Origin: Desulfobaculum xiamenense
GTDB taxonomy: Bacteria; Desulfobacterota; Desulfovibrionia; Desulfovibrionales; Desulfovibrionaceae
Direction: 5' to 3'
Assembly: GCF_011927665.1 (NCBI RefSeq)
Contig: NZ_JAATJA010000001.1
Location: 1,221,019-1,285,018, forward strand
Length of the DNA: 64,000 nt
Shown: positions 34,045 through 43,238 of the stretch, in pieces
Position numbering within the stretch: position 1 is the first letter of the stretch
Layout: each line of letters opens with the position of its first letter
The notes under the pieces: model-generated
Seen by the model: only the letters and a program-made list of their open reading frames with translations
The model's database searches: none
What the model was told of the DNA's origin: nothing
Translations under genes and position numbers: made by a program

Positions 34045-35493
34045 CTATCCGAGTTGCACGGCCATATACTGGAAGGCCACGACATCGAGAGTATTCGTCC
34101 CGCTCGCGTTACTATCGTGCTGGATGTCGCCGTTCGCATCGCAGGACGCCCACCCGCAGAATAGACTTGCAGCGTCGTTGGTTCTCCCCGCGAGGCAATT
34201 CACGTAGCTGCTCGCGGTATTGGCCCCTCGCAGCGCGAGAGCGATGTTTCCCGTTCCGGAGCTGCCCGAATCGCGGCAGTTGGTGTAGATGTGCAAGGCC
34301 CGAGCATTGGCAGGGATGCGCCCATGAGAATCCCCCTCGACATTCAAGGCCGCCCAGTTCCCAGGACTGAAGGTCTTCCCGTGCAACCTGTCGCTCGTGA
34401 CTGGCGCTGCAAGCCAGACGATCTCATCCAGTACAGGCTGATACCGCCCCGCCCCGAGCGAGGACGCCAACGCGAGCATGGGACAGCACGCGCTGACCGT
34501 GCCCGACGACTGACTCAAGAAAAACCCGGCGCACACGCGCGTGCTGGTTTGCGCAATAGGTCGTGTCATCTCAAGCCACTCCCAGCCGCCACCACCGGAA
34601 TGATAAGGGCTGTACGCCATTCCTGCTGAATCAAGCACAAACAACCGCGCATGGTTCGCCACCCCCGTCCTCACCCATGCGCCGAGAACAACATTCTGCC
34701 CCCGGCAATGTTGCGGCAGCACATCCGTATTCAGCACCTCCCCGGCTGCCAAGGGCGTCATGATCACCCCATAGAGCGCGTTGCCCGTCACATCCTTACG
34801 CGTGCGCTCGACGGTCAGCGTATTGCTCTTGGCCCAGCCATCCAGCGCGTTGGAGTTCGCCTCGGCGCAATGCGGGACCATCTCGTACGCCGAACAGGTG
34901 CCGCTGGAGACATTGGAGTCGATGGTAAAACTGACATTCGGCGTAACCGCCGTCACCTCGAAGGCCTGTCCCACGAGGTCGCCGGTGATGAAGTGGACAA
35001 GATCGCCCACCACGATGTCACGGGTGTTGGCCGTGGTGCATACGCCATTGGTCACGCCCTCCACCATGCTGAGCGGACCGCCAAAGGTCTTGGCTGTCGC
35101 GCGGCTCCACACGCCGAAACCCGAGTTGGTGAGCAGGTTCTGTAACCGAACGCGCCCGTCGAGCACGTAACGGTTCGCGGCTGGGGTAACGGCCCGCGTG
35201 GCATCCGTCCCGGCAAGAACTTCGGCGTTGGTGGCCAATTCCACGACGCCTGGCGAATCCGTGGTGGCCACCTTGCTGGACTGCATCAGCCAGCGCCCAG
35301 TGCCCCCCGCATCGTCCGGCGCGATGACCTCCGGACTGCTCTCCGCCGCGCTTGATGCCGCGTTGTAGAGGAAGGCGTAATGGACACCGCCGGAATCGAC
35401 GAACGCCTTATCGCCATCGGCGAGTTGGGCGGCGGAGATGCCGTCCAGCGCCATGCCCCCGCCTGTCAGCGCACTCCTGTTGAAAATCTGCAT
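34045..35493 (-). CDS. Phage tail fibre / receptor-binding protein
   Basis: This 482-residue protein lies last among the tail genes, where receptor-binding proteins are expected. The N-terminus is short and helical (MQIFNRSALTGGGMALDGIS). Next come a VVELATNAEVLAGTDATRAV segment typical of tail-fibre repeats, a low-complexity Ser/Thr/Gly/Ala-rich beta region, and a C-terminal domain ending VVAFQYMAVQLG. It is the probable host-recognition protein. Confidence 0.75.
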   Translation of the reverse strand: MQIFNRSALTGGGMALDGISAAQLADGDKAFVDSGGVHYAFLYNAASSAAESSPEVIAPDDAGGTGRWLMQSSKVATTDSPGVVELATNAEVLAGTDATRAVTPAANRYVLDGRVRLQNLLTNSGFGVWSRATAKTFGGPLSMVEGVTNGVCTTANTRDIVVGDLVHFITGDLVGQAFEVTAVTPNVSFTIDSNVSSGTCSAYEMVPHCAEANSNALDGWAKSNTLTVERTRKDVTGNALYGVIMTPLAAGEVLNTDVLPQHCRGQNVVLGAWVRTGVANHARLFVLDSAGMAYSPYHSGGGGWEWLEMTRPIAQTSTRVCAGFFLSQSSGTVSACCPMLALASSLGAGRYQPVLDEIVWLAAPVTSDRLHGKTFSPGNWAALNVEGDSHGRIPANARALHIYTNCRDSGSSGTGNIALALRGANTASSYVNCLAGRTNDAASLFCGWASCDANGDIQHDSNASGTNTLDVVAFQYMAVQLG

Positions 35494-35503
35494 GTCGTTC
35501 CTC

Positions 35504-37261
35504 CTAGGCCACGCCCGGCCCGGTGATGCTCGGCGTCCAATATTCGCTCGAAGCCGTCATGTCCGGCGTCACGGCAATGGACGCAGGAGCAAGGTTCTCC
35601 CAGTCGTCCAAAACCACCGAAAGCCGCGAGCAGGAAAAACGCAGGGCGAGATCACGCCCCACGGCCATCTCGTCCACGATCACATCATTCGTACCGCCAT
35701 AGTCCTCGCCGATGAGGGTCACGACGTCGGCAGGTTGCAAGTCCAGAAGTCTCGGCAGCGCCTGAAAGCGCACGTCCGCCTCCTTCATGAGCGCCCGCTG
35801 GGCATAGAGGCTGCCCAACCGCTGCACGGCACGCGAATCCTGCACCCACGACAGATCGAGAACCTCGGAACTCGGCGAGGCCTTCGAGACCTTTGCTGGC
35901 ACCAGCGTGTGAATCAGCCAGTTCTGAGCCTCGGACGCCGTCTGCCAGCCCACATACACGGAATCCGCCTGCTCCTCGCTCGACGAATCCCACGAGAAAC
36001 TCCCGCCGCGAGATCCGCCGCCAAGGATATGCCCACGACCCACAGCTCGCACGCTCGCCTTACGCAAAACTCGCAACTGGACCTGCTCCTCAAGGACAAG
36101 CGTGCAGTGGCAGGCGGCCAATAGGCGTGACAGGAGCTTCTGGCGGTCCATGCGCCGCCAACACCCTCCGTTCCAGCGCAACCCCCATGCATCCATGGTC
36201 TGGGCCGCGGCGGCGAAGGCCCCGTCGTCAATGTCGGCCCCCTCAAGTCCGAAGGAGCGCAGGATGTGCTTGATGATGTCCGCCGGATTGGTCATGAGCG
36301 CCGTATCGCTCGCGCTGAACCGTGCGGGCATGTCGAGGAAGGCGGTGCCATTGCGCCAAAGGCCCATGGCATCGGCCATGGAATCTCCGTCGGAATCGGC
36401 AACGATGGGCCGCAGCGTACGCCACGCACGCCCTTCGGCGTCGGCCCTCGTGTACTGTTCGAGGCTATATGGACCAGCGGCCCATTCGGTCTTCGCCCCC
36501 CACTCGCGCGGGCTGCGAACGCGGTCCACCGCAAAGTCCTCACCGGCTGCACCGAGGACATACTCACGTCGCGAGCCGATGAAGACGCTACGCAACGGCA
36601 CGTAGGCCGTCCCGAAGACCACAGGGACGCAGTAGTCGTCACCGGGGTCGGCGTCGGCGTCGGACGGCCAGAGGTCGCGAGGATTGGGTGTGGTCGGCCA
36701 CGTGCCGCGCAGGTACTGGGCGTAATAGTCCTCGCAGACGCAGCGGATGGTCTTGTAGCCCGGCTCCGCGCGCCGCACCCGGAAACGCCAGCGGCGGAAG
36801 CACGCGGGGTCGTGTCCACGATCACCGATGTAGAGGCTGATAAGCACCGCCGCGCCCATCATATCGGCAAGTCCGACCAGCGCCCGACTTCCGGCCCAGT
36901 AGGCTCCAGCCTCCCACGAGACGCCAGATTCCCACTGGATGGAATCACCGTTGACGATGGTGAAGGAGGTCTCGGACGGTGCAGCCAACCCAGACTCGGC
37001 CCGTGCCCGCCGCAGGGTCACGCCCTGGAAGTCGGTGATGCGAAAATCGTAATCAGCGCCGATGGAGCCGCCCCAGTGCCTGCCCGCCTCCCAGTCGGCA
37101 CCGGACTCCCAGACAGGGGCGGGATCCGTACTCACAGCGGCGATGTGCTGGGTGCTCCACCGAAAACGCCGCCCCGTGGACGTTCGCACGTCGAAAAGCC
37201 ACCACACGCGCAACGTATCTGCGGCGAGGATGGCACTCTGCAAGGCGGAAAAGGGAATCAC
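35504..37261 (-). CDS. Phage tail tip / baseplate hub protein
   Basis: This 585-residue protein contains a DUF2163-like region (ITDFQGVTLRRARAESGLAA) followed by a beta-rich hub-like C-terminal part. The track frame begins at 37477, but the upstream gene ends at 37258 and a GTG overlaps its stop (GTGA), so 37261 is the likely start. It lies between the 135-residue tail protein and the fibre gene, matching tail tip or central hub proteins of siphoviruses. Confidence 0.7.
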   Translation of the reverse strand: MIPFSALQSAILAADTLRVWWLFDVRTSTGRRFRWSTQHIAAVSTDPAPVWESGADWEAGRHWGGSIGADYDFRITDFQGVTLRRARAESGLAAPSETSFTIVNGDSIQWESGVSWEAGAYWAGSRALVGLADMMGAAVLISLYIGDRGHDPACFRRWRFRVRRAEPGYKTIRCVCEDYYAQYLRGTWPTTPNPRDLWPSDADADPGDDYCVPVVFGTAYVPLRSVFIGSRREYVLGAAGEDFAVDRVRSPREWGAKTEWAAGPYSLEQYTRADAEGRAWRTLRPIVADSDGDSMADAMGLWRNGTAFLDMPARFSASDTALMTNPADIIKHILRSFGLEGADIDDGAFAAAAQTMDAWGLRWNGGCWRRMDRQKLLSRLLAACHCTLVLEEQVQLRVLRKASVRAVGRGHILGGGSRGGSFSWDSSSEEQADSVYVGWQTASEAQNWLIHTLVPAKVSKASPSSEVLDLSWVQDSRAVQRLGSLYAQRALMKEADVRFQALPRLLDLQPADVVTLIGEDYGGTNDVIVDEMAVGRDLALRFSCSRLSVVLDDWENLAPASIAVTPDMTASSEYWTPSITGPGVA

Positions 37262-37665
37262 GCCAGCACCCCTAGCACCCGCAAACGAATCTCCGCGATG
37301 CCGTAGATGCCTGCCGTGCGAATATCGCGCCGGATGTCCGAGTCGAAGCGCACGACGTAGGTATGCCCATCGGTGGGATGCCGCCAAGGGAAGGAGTAGG
37401 CGGCCCCGTTGGCCTTCCCCTTGTCCATCCAGAAATCCATGATCATCGCGGCATCGGCTTCGTCCAGCACGTCCCAACGCAACGCGACGAAGACCACGGG
37501 ATCATCGTTGATGATCACCCGCTGCTCGGAACCGCCATCGCTCAGGTGGACGGCGATGTTCTTCCCCGCAGTCTCGGGCAGCACTTCCTGCGGATTCAGG
37601 GTCAGGGTCGTACCCGAGTAGTCCGGGGTGACGGTCGGCAGGTAGTCGGCAAGGACACCGGCCAT
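37258..37665 (-). CDS. Phage tail protein (distal-tail-like)
   Basis: This 135-residue protein (MAGVLADYLPTVTPDYSG onward) lies directly after the tape measure; its ATG shares a base with the tape measure stop. It contains a phage-tail pattern FVALRWDVLDEADAAMIMDFW and a GHTYVVRFDSD strand. It probably forms the disc between the tail tube and tip. The next gene overlaps its stop by four nt. Confidence 0.65.
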   Translation of the reverse strand: MAGVLADYLPTVTPDYSGTTLTLNPQEVLPETAGKNIAVHLSDGGSEQRVIINDDPVVFVALRWDVLDEADAAMIMDFWMDKGKANGAAYSFPWRHPTDGHTYVVRFDSDIRRDIRTAGIYGIAEIRLRVLGVLA

Positions 37666-40600
37666 TACAACGCCCTCCGCGCCGCGAGGACGAGGCGGTC
37701 GTTATGCCCGAACTGGTCCGCGACGACATTGGCGATCTCCCGCCCGTCTACATGCAGTTCAATACGCATTGCGCCCCCGCCTCCGGCCCGCTCGTGCAGC
37801 ATGGGGCCAAGCGCCTTGCGGAAGGCATCGGCAAGGCGCTCCGAGGTCAGCCCAATATCACGCAGGAAGTCGCGGTTCTTGGGCTTGTCCACGGGAATCA
37901 CCCACTCCGGACCGGCCTCGCCAGCAAGAGTTGGCTCCGTGGCGAAACCGCCAGCCGCAGCATAGGTGGTGTAGGCATAGCCGCGCGTCGGCTTCACAGG
38001 AGCCTGGCGATCAAAAAAATGGTTGTAGTAATGATCCGAAACTTTTCCACCATGCGGTGTTGTCCAATACCCAAAGTATTGTATGTAATCGATGAATCCT
38101 GCTCCGCCCAACGTGTCGTGATATCTCCCGCTTGTTTGATGGGTCGGGACAAACTTCCAATCGGTATCATACTCCGTTCGCGGCTGGGGCTTGGGCGCCT
38201 CGACAACTACGGTCACCGGCTGGTTCGCCTGATTCTGCAAAGCCGCGACGGCCTCGCGAATGGACGACACGAGCGAACTCATCATGTTCGCCACGTTGCC
38301 CAGATTCGACTCCGTAGACGAGGCAAGAGACTTGAGCGCCGTGGTCACGTTCCCAAAGGGGATGACCGATTCGTCAAGAGTACGGGAGAGTCCATGCACG
38401 CCTCCAGAGGCTGTACCAAGGGCACCGGACAGTCCACCTCCACTCGCGAGCTGCTTGGCCAGCCACTCCGCATACAGTCCCACGTCCCCCATGGCATCGG
38501 AAAGCGCCGTCAGACTGCCGTAGGTGCTCGCGATCTCGAAACCGGCGGCGTCCTGCAAAGTGGAAATGTCGTCCAAAACGGATTCGAAGACGCCCTGGTA
38601 GGCCCCACCGTAGCTCTTGAGGAACGGCAGATAGCTCTGCTGGGCGAAGCTCAGGAACTCCTGAACGTCGGCTGATTCGAGGGTGCCGGAGGCTCGATTA
38701 AAAAGTGTGGAGTAACGCTTGGAGTACCATTCGAGCGACTGGGCAGGATTGAGGTCGGATCCCATGAGCGCCGCACGGGTCGAATCCGTGGCCCCCATGA
38801 TGCCGAGCAGGGAACCGTTCATGCTCTCGATCTCTGCCACCTGCCGTTGCTCGGACGATTCAATCTCCATGAGCACCTGATACATGCTTTCGGAAAGCGA
38901 CAACGCGCGGTCGTAATAGGTCTCGCTGGACTTGTTCAGGGACTCGAATTCATCGTACAGGCGGGAATACTCCGTCCAGTAGTCGCCCGCGCTCCAGTCC
39001 GCCCGCTCGCGGCGAGTGATCTCGCTGCCGATATTGTAGGACAGCGCCTCAAAACCGGACTTGAGGCGCGAAAGCCGCGTGACGTGCCATTGCAGATCCG
39101 CGAAGAAATCACTGGCCGCCTCGGCAGTCTCTGCCGCCGCCGAGAAACCAGACTGCAACTGCGAGAGCGACAGGGTCGACTCGAAAGGCTCGATCTGCGC
39201 GAGCAGGTTGGAATAGGTGGCGTGCACGGCCTGCCAGCCCCGCAGCTCCTCTTGGGCAGCGCGCAGGGCCTCCTGCTGTGCCGCCTGCCGGGCCTGCTGC
39301 GCGGCCTGCGCCTGACGGGCCGCCTCCTCTACTTGAAACCGCTGACGCTCCTCAATACGCACGCGCTCCTGAAGTCGGCGGTAATATTCCGGCCCTGGGG
39401 GAGCAACAACAGTGATGACTCTCCCGACGGAGTCGCCCGACGAAAATGAGGACGCGCCAGTGCCGGAACCTGCGGCCGAACCGCCCCCCGAGGACTTGGC
39501 GTCGCCAACGGCCTTCCACGCGCGCGTGACCCGCGCTGCGGCTTCCTCCTCGGCCTTGGCCAGTCGCTCCGTGGCCGGGATGACCTCCAACGTGTCATCC
39601 GCCGCATTGCCCATGGCGTCGGAAATCGTCTCACCGAAGACCGCCGTGGCCTTGGTGGTCTCCTTGATCTGCTTCTCAAGTTTCTCTGTCTTCTGCGAAA
39701 GCTGCTGCGTCGCGGCGGCCCCCTCCTCTCCCGCACCGGAAAGCGTCTTGTTCAGCCTTGCACTCTCCTCCCTAGCCGCCCGTGCGGCCTCCATCATGCG
39801 GTCAAGAGACTCCTGCAACTTATCGTATGCCTCGCCAGTATCCGAAATGGCGATGGCTGTCTCGACAAGTGCCGCTTTCGCCTGGCTGGCACGAAGCTTG
39901 GCGTTCAGCAGATCCCGCTGCGCCCATTCCTCGCTTTGGCGCATGGACTCCGGGAAAAAGTCATCAATCCACTGTGCGAACTCGATGAAAGAAACACGCA
40001 GTTCCTTGACGGAGTAATCGACCGAGCGAAAGGCAAGCTCTACGGTCTGAAAACCGTTGATCAATCCCACCGCTGCGAGGCTAACGGTCTTGAACGCCGT
40101 CACGACGCCGCTCGCTGTGGAATAGGCCCACTCATCCAGCGCCATCCGGCCCTGCGCCGAATCGAGATAGACAAGAAACTCCTGCAGCCCGGACTTCATG
40201 GCTTGAAACGGCCCAGCGTCCATAACTGCAGTCCGGAACTGAAACCACTTATCCGCAAGCATGGACACTGTGCCGTCCCATGTCTGGGCGTATTCGTCCG
40301 TCACCCCTCGAAACTTACTGGTCGATGACTCCCACGCCTCGAACATCTTTCGCCGCGTCTCCTCAACGGAATAGGAAACACCCTGCTCGAAGCCCATCAT
40401 GGCAAGGATGCCCCGCTCTCGGAACATGTCGGCGGCACCGGCACCCGCCGAATACATGCGCACAACCTGCCCCGTGGCTTCCTCAATGGACAATCCGGAC
40501 ACTGCTGCGAGGTCCGCAATCATTGGCATCCAGCGCTTGATTTCCTCCACGCCACCGGACAGCACACCAGCCAACTGCGTGGCTGAAGCCATGACGGCGC

Positions 40601-40952
40601 TATACTCGAAGGGCACTTGTGCAGCGAAGGCCGCCATTTCCTGAAACAGCCGATTCCCCTCGGCTTGGGATTGAAGCAACGCATTCAAGCGTACCCGGTA
40701 GCCTTCGGCCTCGCGCGCAGCATCCACAAAGGCAGTCGTCACCTTCTGTAGCCCGTAGGCCCCCACGAGGGCGGTCACGGCATTGCGAAGCTGCCCAATG
40801 GCCCGCTCGGCTCGCTCGAAGCTTCGCTGCATACTTTCTGTGGCGGTTTCAGTCTTCCGCCCCTGCTGCTCAAGCCCCTTAAGGTCCTTCGCGGCCTTGG
40901 GTACGCTCTCGCTATGGACCTCAATGCCCAACGTGGCGATGTCTACCGACAT
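37665..40952 (-). CDS. Phage tail tape measure protein
   Basis: This 1095-residue protein sets tail length and is ejected ahead of DNA. It has a long coiled-coil N-terminal half, central hydrophobic stretches, a Gln/Ala-rich coiled coil (QAQAAQQARQAAQQEA), and a C-terminal part that includes aromatic segments. At about 1.5 angstrom per residue, the tail would be roughly 160 nm, a long siphovirus tail. AAGGG lies six nt before ATG 40952. It follows two plus-strand insert genes and precedes the distal tail protein. Confidence 0.9.
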   Translation of the reverse strand: MSVDIATLGIEVHSESVPKAAKDLKGLEQQGRKTETATESMQRSFERAERAIGQLRNAVTALVGAYGLQKVTTAFVDAAREAEGYRVRLNALLQSQAEGNRLFQEMAAFAAQVPFEYSAVMASATQLAGVLSGGVEEIKRWMPMIADLAAVSGLSIEEATGQVVRMYSAGAGAADMFRERGILAMMGFEQGVSYSVEETRRKMFEAWESSTSKFRGVTDEYAQTWDGTVSMLADKWFQFRTAVMDAGPFQAMKSGLQEFLVYLDSAQGRMALDEWAYSTASGVVTAFKTVSLAAVGLINGFQTVELAFRSVDYSVKELRVSFIEFAQWIDDFFPESMRQSEEWAQRDLLNAKLRASQAKAALVETAIAISDTGEAYDKLQESLDRMMEAARAAREESARLNKTLSGAGEEGAAATQQLSQKTEKLEKQIKETTKATAVFGETISDAMGNAADDTLEVIPATERLAKAEEEAAARVTRAWKAVGDAKSSGGGSAAGSGTGASSFSSGDSVGRVITVVAPPGPEYYRRLQERVRIEERQRFQVEEAARQAQAAQQARQAAQQEALRAAQEELRGWQAVHATYSNLLAQIEPFESTLSLSQLQSGFSAAAETAEAASDFFADLQWHVTRLSRLKSGFEALSYNIGSEITRRERADWSAGDYWTEYSRLYDEFESLNKSSETYYDRALSLSESMYQVLMEIESSEQRQVAEIESMNGSLLGIMGATDSTRAALMGSDLNPAQSLEWYSKRYSTLFNRASGTLESADVQEFLSFAQQSYLPFLKSYGGAYQGVFESVLDDISTLQDAAGFEIASTYGSLTALSDAMGDVGLYAEWLAKQLASGGGLSGALGTASGGVHGLSRTLDESVIPFGNVTTALKSLASSTESNLGNVANMMSSLVSSIREAVAALQNQANQPVTVVVEAPKPQPRTEYDTDWKFVPTHQTSGRYHDTLGGAGFIDYIQYFGYWTTPHGGKVSDHYYNHFFDRQAPVKPTRGYAYTTYAAAGGFATEPTLAGEAGPEWVIPVDKPKNRDFLRDIGLTSERLADAFRKALGPMLHERAGGGGAMRIELHVDGREIANVVADQFGHNDRLVLAARRAL

Positions 40953-40961
40953 GATTTACCC

Positions 40962-40991
40962 TTGCCCGTTTTTCGGCTGCTCTGATATTCA
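40962..40991 (+). promoter_or_regulatory. Possible promoter of the inserted plus-strand gene pair
   Basis: TTGCCC (40962-40967) and TATTCA (40986-40991) are 18 nt apart and lie just before the AGGAGG of the 41014 gene. This would let the pair be expressed in the lysogen, against the late operon. Confidence 0.4.
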
Positions 40992-41013
40992 GGAACCATT
41001 AGGAGGTGTCACC

Positions 41014-41286
41014 ATGCCCCTGATTCAATGCCCAGACTGTAATCACAAGGTTTCCGACACGGCCCCGACCTGCCCCCACTGCGGTCGCCCTCTCGCTGCA
41101 CAGACCATTGAAATGACCGGCAAGAAAATCAAGAAGCTCCAAATCCTCAGCTTCACGCTCGTCATTCTGGGCCTGCTACCGACCATCGCAAAAAATGGAG
41201 ACTCCACCGCAGGGCTATTGATGATTCTGGCCGGAGTCGTCCTATACGTGGCCGCAAGGGTATCCAAATGGTGGCAGCACGAATAA
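41014..41286 (+). CDS. Zinc-ribbon membrane protein (prophage insert gene)
   Basis: This 90-residue protein starts at ATG 41014 with AGGAGG eight nt upstream. It has an N-terminal zinc ribbon (CPDC, then CPHCG) and two hydrophobic helices (LQILSFTLVILGLLPTI and AGLLMILAGVVLYVAARV). It runs opposite to the late genes between the tape measure and the tail chaperones and forms a pair with the 41329 gene. A lysogenic role such as superinfection exclusion is plausible by position but unproven. Confidence 0.75.
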   Translation: MPLIQCPDCNHKVSDTAPTCPHCGRPLAAQTIEMTGKKIKKLQILSFTLVILGLLPTIAKNGDSTAGLLMILAGVVLYVAARVSKWWQHE

Positions 41287-41328
41287 ACCCATTTCGTAGC
41301 GCGCAACCGTTCGACGTGAAGGGCGCGA

Positions 41329-41583
41329 ATGATGCAGATCAATACCGGTTCGCTTTACTTTTGGGGTGCCATCTTCCTTCTTGTGGCTCTTTTTCTCCTG
41401 CTTCGAGAATTCCTTTGCTGGTACTGGAAGATCAACGAACGCATCTCCAACCAGCACGAAATCATACACATTCTAACCGCCATGAACCCCAAAGTTCCCC
41501 GTCCGCCTGTCGCGGCACCAAACGATGATGTCTCGGGAAAAAACATCTATGACCTGACGCCGGAATCGCGCCATTCAAAATAG
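41329..41583 (+). CDS. Small membrane protein (prophage insert gene)
   Basis: This 84-residue protein has one TM helix (FWGAIFLLVALFLLLREFL) and a short cytoplasmic tail. Its 3' end overlaps the converging tail chaperone frame by 37 nt. It is 42 nt after the zinc-ribbon membrane gene and probably in the same transcript. No family recognised. Confidence 0.6.
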   Translation: MMQINTGSLYFWGAIFLLVALFLLLREFLCWYWKINERISNQHEIIHILTAMNPKVPRPPVAAPNDDVSGKNIYDLTPESRHSK

Positions 41584-41894
41584 GTTCTATCCAGCCGTTG
41601 TAAGACAGCCACTTCCCACGGCTCCGGGGCACGCCCAGTGAGACGCGCCCACGCCTCTATCTCGACGAAGCCAATCGCCTCAGGCCCCATACCCTGCCCG
41701 CGCGCTGCGTGCAGTTCCCAGAACCATTCAAGAAGATATCCTCCGGCATCCGGCGGCCGAGAACTGCCAAGGAGTTCAGTCAATTCCTCGGGTGGCTCGC
41801 CACTATCCCGTGCCACCTGCTCCAGATGTGCCCGCAGGCTTTGCCCATCCTTCCGAGGCGCGTTCAGGGTCAGATGGGCCTTGAAGGCCTCCAC
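41547..41894 (-). CDS. Tail assembly chaperone T-like part, expressed by -1 frameshift
   Basis: This frame encodes 115 residues from a GTG. It is more likely the C-terminal extension of the upstream chaperone, joined by a -1 frameshift at 41909-41915, giving a lambda G-GT type pair. Its sequence (LTELLGSSRPPDAGGYLLEWFW) is typical for the second chaperone. Its end overlaps the plus-strand membrane gene. Confidence 0.75.
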   Translation of the reverse strand: MEAFKAHLTLNAPRKDGQSLRAHLEQVARDSGEPPEELTELLGSSRPPDAGGYLLEWFWELHAARGQGMGPEAIGFVEIEAWARLTGRAPEPWEVAVLQRLDRTYFEWRDSGVRS

Positions 41895-41905
41895 CAGACC
41901 CCACG

Positions 41906-42307
41906 TCAGTTTTTTATGTAATTCGCTCTATCCCCAATGAAACGATCCACCTGTTCACGAATCCACGGAAACCGCCTGTAAAGCGCCACGGCATTCTCCC
42001 GCGAGAAGTCGAGAACCTGTGCGTCAACGGTCACGCCTTCCCAACCAAGCGTGCAGCGCGAAAGCAGCTCAAGGGCTTCCTCTTCAGCCTCCTCCGGCGA
42101 CACGGCACCGGTCTTCATGCGGCGAATACGCTTGCGACCGATGGCCATCTGCGCCTTACGGCAAATGCCAGAGTCCGCTCCGGCAAGCGTGACGTAGACG
42201 CCAAGAGGTTCCTCGGTCGCCGGATGCCGCAGTTGCAGTACCGCGCCCTCCTCGGCGCGGGCCGCGGTGTCGAGACTGGCGAGATCGAGGGGGGTGTCAT
42301 TGCGCAT
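41906..42307 (-). CDS. Tail assembly chaperone G-like
   Basis: This 133-residue protein lies between the tail tube and tape measure, the lambda G position. It resembles phage tail chaperones by length and composition (PATEEPLGVYVTLAGADS near the start). It ends NYIKN with the slippery heptamer A-AAA-AAC immediately before the TGA stop. Slippage joins it to the next frame to give a roughly 253-residue G-T fusion. Both forms would guide tape measure packing during tail assembly. Confidence 0.8.
   Translation of the reverse strand: MRNDTPLDLASLDTAARAEEGAVLQLRHPATEEPLGVYVTLAGADSGICRKAQMAIGRKRIRRMKTGAVSPEEAEEEALELLSRCTLGWEGVTVDAQVLDFSRENAVALYRRFPWIREQVDRFIGDRANYIKN
41909..41915 (-). other. Programmed -1 frameshift slippery site A-AAA-AAC
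   Basis: On the minus strand the zero-frame codons are ATA AAA AAC TGA. The heptamer fits X-XXY-YYZ exactly and sits directly at the stop. After a -1 slip, reading continues as CTG ACG TGG GGT CTG GTG GAG into the downstream T-like frame without a stop. Confidence 0.85.
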
Positions 42308-42315
42308 AATCGCTC

Positions 42316-43224
42316 CTATGCGGGGGTACGGGTGAAGGTGATGGTGGTGGCAGCCGTCTCGTCGTAGAGGGCCACGAAAGACAGCTTCTCCATGATAGGA
42401 CCGTCGCCGATGTCCTTGGATGCACCGCTGTACTTGATGCGCGGCAGGGCGATGGACAGAGTGTTTCCATGCACGTCCTCAAGGGACAGCGCGAGGCTGG
42501 ACACCGTCTCGTTCAGGAACTTCTGAAGGAGCGAGGCGTCCTTGTAGTAGCAGTCGAGCGAGCCGCTGACCTTGATCTTCTGGCGGCTTTTGGTCGTTGC
42601 CCGCGACGCGCCGACCACAAACCCCGTCTCGTAGCCGTTCTCGATGGTCAGAGACACACCCGTGACCGTGGCGATGGAAACACCGCCCTCGGAAAGAGTG
42701 CCGGTGAAGGCGTCGAACGCGCTGTTCGCATTGGCCGGAGTGGTCGATGCAGCGACGGAGGCGCCGGACAGAATCATGTTCTGCCCGATGCAGCCGAAGG
42801 TGCCAGTCACGATGGCCTCGGGCTTGATGTCGAGGTTCAGGCTGTTCACGAGCACGCCGGGGAAAAGCTCGAACTCCCCGCTCTGAACAATGCTCTCCAG
42901 GCTGAAGCTCCTATCCGTGGCTCCAACCTTCAGCACATCCGTAGCCCATGCTCCGCGCAGGACGGCGGCGATGAAGTCGTCATAGCTGCCGTAGGAAAGT
43001 TCCACAGGGATGTCCCCCGCAACACGCAGGGGACCATGGCGCAGGTCCTTCACCTGCCCGCCCTGCCCCAGTTCCTTGGACTCGAAGGTGGACTTGTCGG
43101 GCTTCATGCCGAATCCCGTGTGCCGCAGGACCATCATGGTCGGCGTGGCCGGGGTGGTTCCCCAGACCGTTTCGGGCACGTACGTGACGACATGGTCGCT
43201 TCCGGACACGCTGTTGAAAACCAT
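42316..43224 (-). CDS. Phage major tail tube protein
   Basis: This 302-residue protein has the beta-rich composition and position of siphovirus tail tube proteins, after the tail terminator and before the chaperones. It starts MVFNSVSGSDHVVTYVPETV and includes the tube-like GDIPVELSYGSYDDFIAAVL and IKVSGSLDCYYKD segments. It is expected in many copies forming the inner tube, with the last 80-100 residues possibly a surface domain. Confidence 0.82.
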   Translation of the reverse strand: MVFNSVSGSDHVVTYVPETVWGTTPATPTMMVLRHTGFGMKPDKSTFESKELGQGGQVKDLRHGPLRVAGDIPVELSYGSYDDFIAAVLRGAWATDVLKVGATDRSFSLESIVQSGEFELFPGVLVNSLNLDIKPEAIVTGTFGCIGQNMILSGASVAASTTPANANSAFDAFTGTLSEGGVSIATVTGVSLTIENGYETGFVVGASRATTKSRQKIKVSGSLDCYYKDASLLQKFLNETVSSLALSLEDVHGNTLSIALPRIKYSGASKDIGDGPIMEKLSFVALYDETAATTITFTRTPA

Positions 43225-43238
43225 GGCTCAAACCTCCA

